Below are positions 5,962 through 6,074 of a DNA stretch of 6,074 nt, in pieces. The position numbers and the translations under genes were made by a program. Source of the DNA: Dactylosporangium sp. AC04546 (lineage in GTDB: Bacteria; Actinomycetota; Actinomycetes; Mycobacteriales; Micromonosporaceae); NCBI RefSeq assembly GCF_022095675.1, contig NZ_JAHYSG010000231.1:1-6074 (forward strand), written 5' to 3'. Numbering within the stretch: position 1 is the first letter of the stretch; each line of letters opens with the position of its first letter. The notes under the pieces were generated by a model. It saw only the letters and a list, made by a program, of their open reading frames with translations, did not search any database and had not been told where the DNA came from.

Positions 5962-6074
5962 ATGGGGCTCGTCACGCCGTTCACGGAAATGCTCGGGATC
6001 CGGTACCCCATCGCGCTCGCGCCCATGGGCGGGTCGGCCGGGGGTGCGCTCGCGGCGGCCGTCGCCAACGGGGG
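5962..6074 (+). CDS. Nitronate monooxygenase-like protein, N-terminus only
   Basis: Thirty-seven codons are visible before the window ends. The sequence (TPFTEMLGIRYPIALAPMGG, then SAGGALAAAVANGG) matches the start of the nitronate monooxygenase / 2-nitropropane dioxygenase family. These are FMN enzymes with a TIM-barrel fold that oxidise alkyl nitronates such as propionate 3-nitronate. The LGIRYPI strand followed by APMGG is the usual first barrel strand and FMN-side loop. ATG 5962 is the only nearby start in this frame; the ATGs at 5951 and 5954 are out of frame. No strong binding site precedes it. The family contains other flavoproteins, including FabK-like enoyl reductases, that begin similarly, so substrate assignment needs the rest of the gene. 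Confidence 0.75.
   Translation, partial: MGLVTPFTEMLGIRYPIALAPMGGSAGGALAAAVANG

Overview
The window looks like chromosomal DNA of a very high-GC actinobacterium. Codon third positions are nearly all G or C, GTG starts are common, one gene appears leaderless, and the cytochrome b gene is of the actinobacterial QcrB type. I cannot name the genus.

Layout from left to right: (1) about 35-1017 holds an IS5-family insertion sequence whose transposase gene runs on the minus strand; its right end is clear but I find no clear left end. (2) 1018 to about 1455 is a decayed plus-strand gene remnant with apparent frameshifts. Its last part resembles the C-terminal domain of FGGY carbohydrate kinases. (3) 1560-3173, minus strand, is an apparently intact orphan qcrB (menaquinol:cytochrome c reductase cytochrome b subunit), with no qcrA, qcrC or oxidase genes beside it in view. 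(4) 3361 to about 3616, minus strand, is the C-terminal piece of an unidentified protein. (5) About 3617-4108 is a second, 3'-truncated copy of the same IS in the same orientation. It is nearly identical to copy 1 at a constant offset of 3091 bp. (6) 4105-5250, minus strand, is a sulfide:quinone reductase-like flavoprotein whose stop codon is shared with the IS end. (7) Across a 145-bp divergent spacer, 5396-5944, plus strand, is a membrane-anchored phosphoribosyltransferase-like protein. (8) 5962 to the window end is the start of a nitronate monooxygenase-like gene.

The left two thirds is therefore an IS-remodelled accessory region. Two same-orientation IS copies bracket a lone qcrB between two broken genes, which looks like a compound-transposon or recombination scar. 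The IS leader can form an 11-bp perfect hairpin that buries the transposase ribosome binding site, a way to silence read-through expression. The flavoprotein could reduce menaquinone and QcrB belongs to a complex that oxidises menaquinol, so a shared respiratory role is possible but is only inference. The right third looks like ordinary chromosomal sequence. I found no CRISPR array, tRNA, rRNA or convincing new multi-gene system.
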